NCBI GenBank assembly: GCA_005240015.1
Contig: SBBV01000018.1
Coordinates: 1 to 5,407, forward strand
Length of the DNA stretch: 5,407 bases
DNA from: Candidatus Odyssella thessalonicensis
Lineage (GTDB): Bacteria > Pseudomonadota > Alphaproteobacteria > Bin65
Reading direction: 5' to 3'
Below the pieces are notes generated by a model. The model was not told the DNA's origin and did no database searches. It saw nothing but the letters and a program-made list of their open reading frames with translations. Each line of letters begins with the position of its first letter. Position 1 is the stretch's first letter. Made by a program: the position numbers and the translations under genes. Below are positions 4,609 through 5,407 of this stretch, in pieces.

Positions 4609-5407
4609 TTATCGCCGCCGGATGAAGAGCGGCTGGAGTTCGCGCCGGAAGATCGCGAAGACGATGCGGGTGAACCGAGGGTTGGCGAAATCGCGTGCCG
4701 CGGCGGCCCCGGCGAGCCGGACGCGGCCGAGCAACGCGCAGGGCGCGCCCAGCAGGCCGGACGTCCAGGCCGGCACGATCTCGCGGCGGACGCCCTCGGC
4801 CGTGGGCCAGCGCCGCTCGATCTCGGCTTGAGCCTCGCGCGCGGGCGCAGTCGGGAAAGGCGAGCAGAAGCGCGGTTTCGGCGCTGTCGCCGCGCTCGAG
4901 GTCAGCGACGAGAAACGCGCTGTAGCGCGTGATGCCGTCCGCGGCGTGGAACGGCTCCGTGTCCGCGAAAAGGAGCGCATTGATCAGCCGCGCATCCGCG
5001 TAAGTCTGATCGAGCATGCGCAGCAGCGCCGCGACATCCGCGCGCGCGGCCAATCCGCCGGAAGCGCGGCCCTTGGCGGCGGCTTCGAGAACAGCCGGGT
5101 CCCCGGCTTCGACCAGCAGCGGCGGCAAGGCGAACAGGAAGCTGCTGCGCCCGAGCTCGCCGCCGAACGGGTCGGCGGGATCGCGCCGCGTGAAGTCCAT
5201 CTTGAGCGGCTCGCCCCGGCCCCACATCGTTACTCCCGCCGCGGCGATCCGGCGGTAGCCGCGCTCCGCCCACGCCGCCTCCAAGGCCGCTGGCGCCGGC
5301 GGCGAAGCTGCGAGCACGTAGACCATCGCTTGCCGCGGCGGCGTGCCGAAAACCGCCAAACCATCCACCTGCTCGAGGCCGAAGCCGGTGGCGCGCTGCC
5401 AAGATCC
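4609..5407 (-). pseudogene. Unrecognised protein, N-terminus beyond the window, interrupted by a frameshift
   Basis: The gene is open at the right edge and reads leftward as SWQRATGFGLEQVDGLAVFG, then GYRRIAAAGVTMWGRGEPLK, FTRRDPADPFGGELGRSSFL, DQTYADARLINALLF and ERGDSAETALLLAFPDCA. The coding signal then jumps frame within the CG-rich run at 4836-4849 and continues as EAQAEIERRWPTAEGVRREI, PAWTSGLLGAPCALLGRVRL and FTRIVFAIFRRELQPLFIRR, ending at the TAA at 4609. One base too many (GCCC for GCC) or a lost CG unit would explain it. About 265 residues are present if repaired. I recognise no catalytic motif. The style (GFG..., GRSSFL, AD.RLINALL) vaguely recalls exported or lipoprotein families of unknown function. 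The missing N-terminus would show whether there is a signal peptide. It is followed after 11 bases by brnT. Read unrepaired, the upstream frame fuses into the brnT start. Confidence 0.6.

Noticed and set aside
4598..4625. Possible promoter for the TA pair (GATAAAAC as a -10-like element).
   Set aside because: No convincing -35 element lies at the right distance, and the element overlaps the stop codon of the upstream gene in a tight 11-base gap.

Overview
The window is G+C-rich bacterial DNA, and every gene I can support lies on the minus strand. The main gene encodes DNA polymerase I (polA). The polymerase sequence, base composition and codon use suggest an alphaproteobacterium (Rhodospirillales/Rhizobiales-like), but no rRNA or other marker fixes the genus. 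No tRNA, rRNA, CRISPR array or insertion sequence was found.

In the direction of transcription (right to left), the layout is as follows. First comes the 3' part of an unrecognised protein gene (4609-5407), entering from the right edge and broken by one frameshift. After 11 bases comes a BrnT-family toxin gene (4317-4597), broken by an apparent one-base deletion. It overlaps by 23 bases a small intact antitoxin-like gene (4082-4339). That gene overlaps by 14 bases the GTG start of polA (922-4095). A 140-base gap with short dyads (782-921) follows. Then come a small exported lysine-rich protein (413-766) and, 16 bases on, a lipoprotein of probable PEBP (YbhB/YbcL) fold (1-396) that runs off the left edge.

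The most notable feature is inside PolA. It is 1057 residues long, against 928 in E. coli. A segment of about 80 residues in the C-terminal part of the 5'-3' exonuclease domain (about 256-335) is a diverged copy of the thumb segment of its own polymerase domain (about 681-761). In addition, two of the four metal-binding carboxylates of the 3'-5' exonuclease domain are replaced (Gly468 and Ala551), so proofreading is probably lost. The 5'-3' nuclease and polymerase motifs are intact.

The toxin-antitoxin pair is visibly poorer in G+C than its surroundings and physically coupled to polA. The toxin reading frame is broken, leaving an apparently orphan antitoxin whose stop overlaps the polA start. 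The two frameshifts lie about 350 bases apart, so either local gene decay or sequence error is possible. Both can be settled by resequencing.
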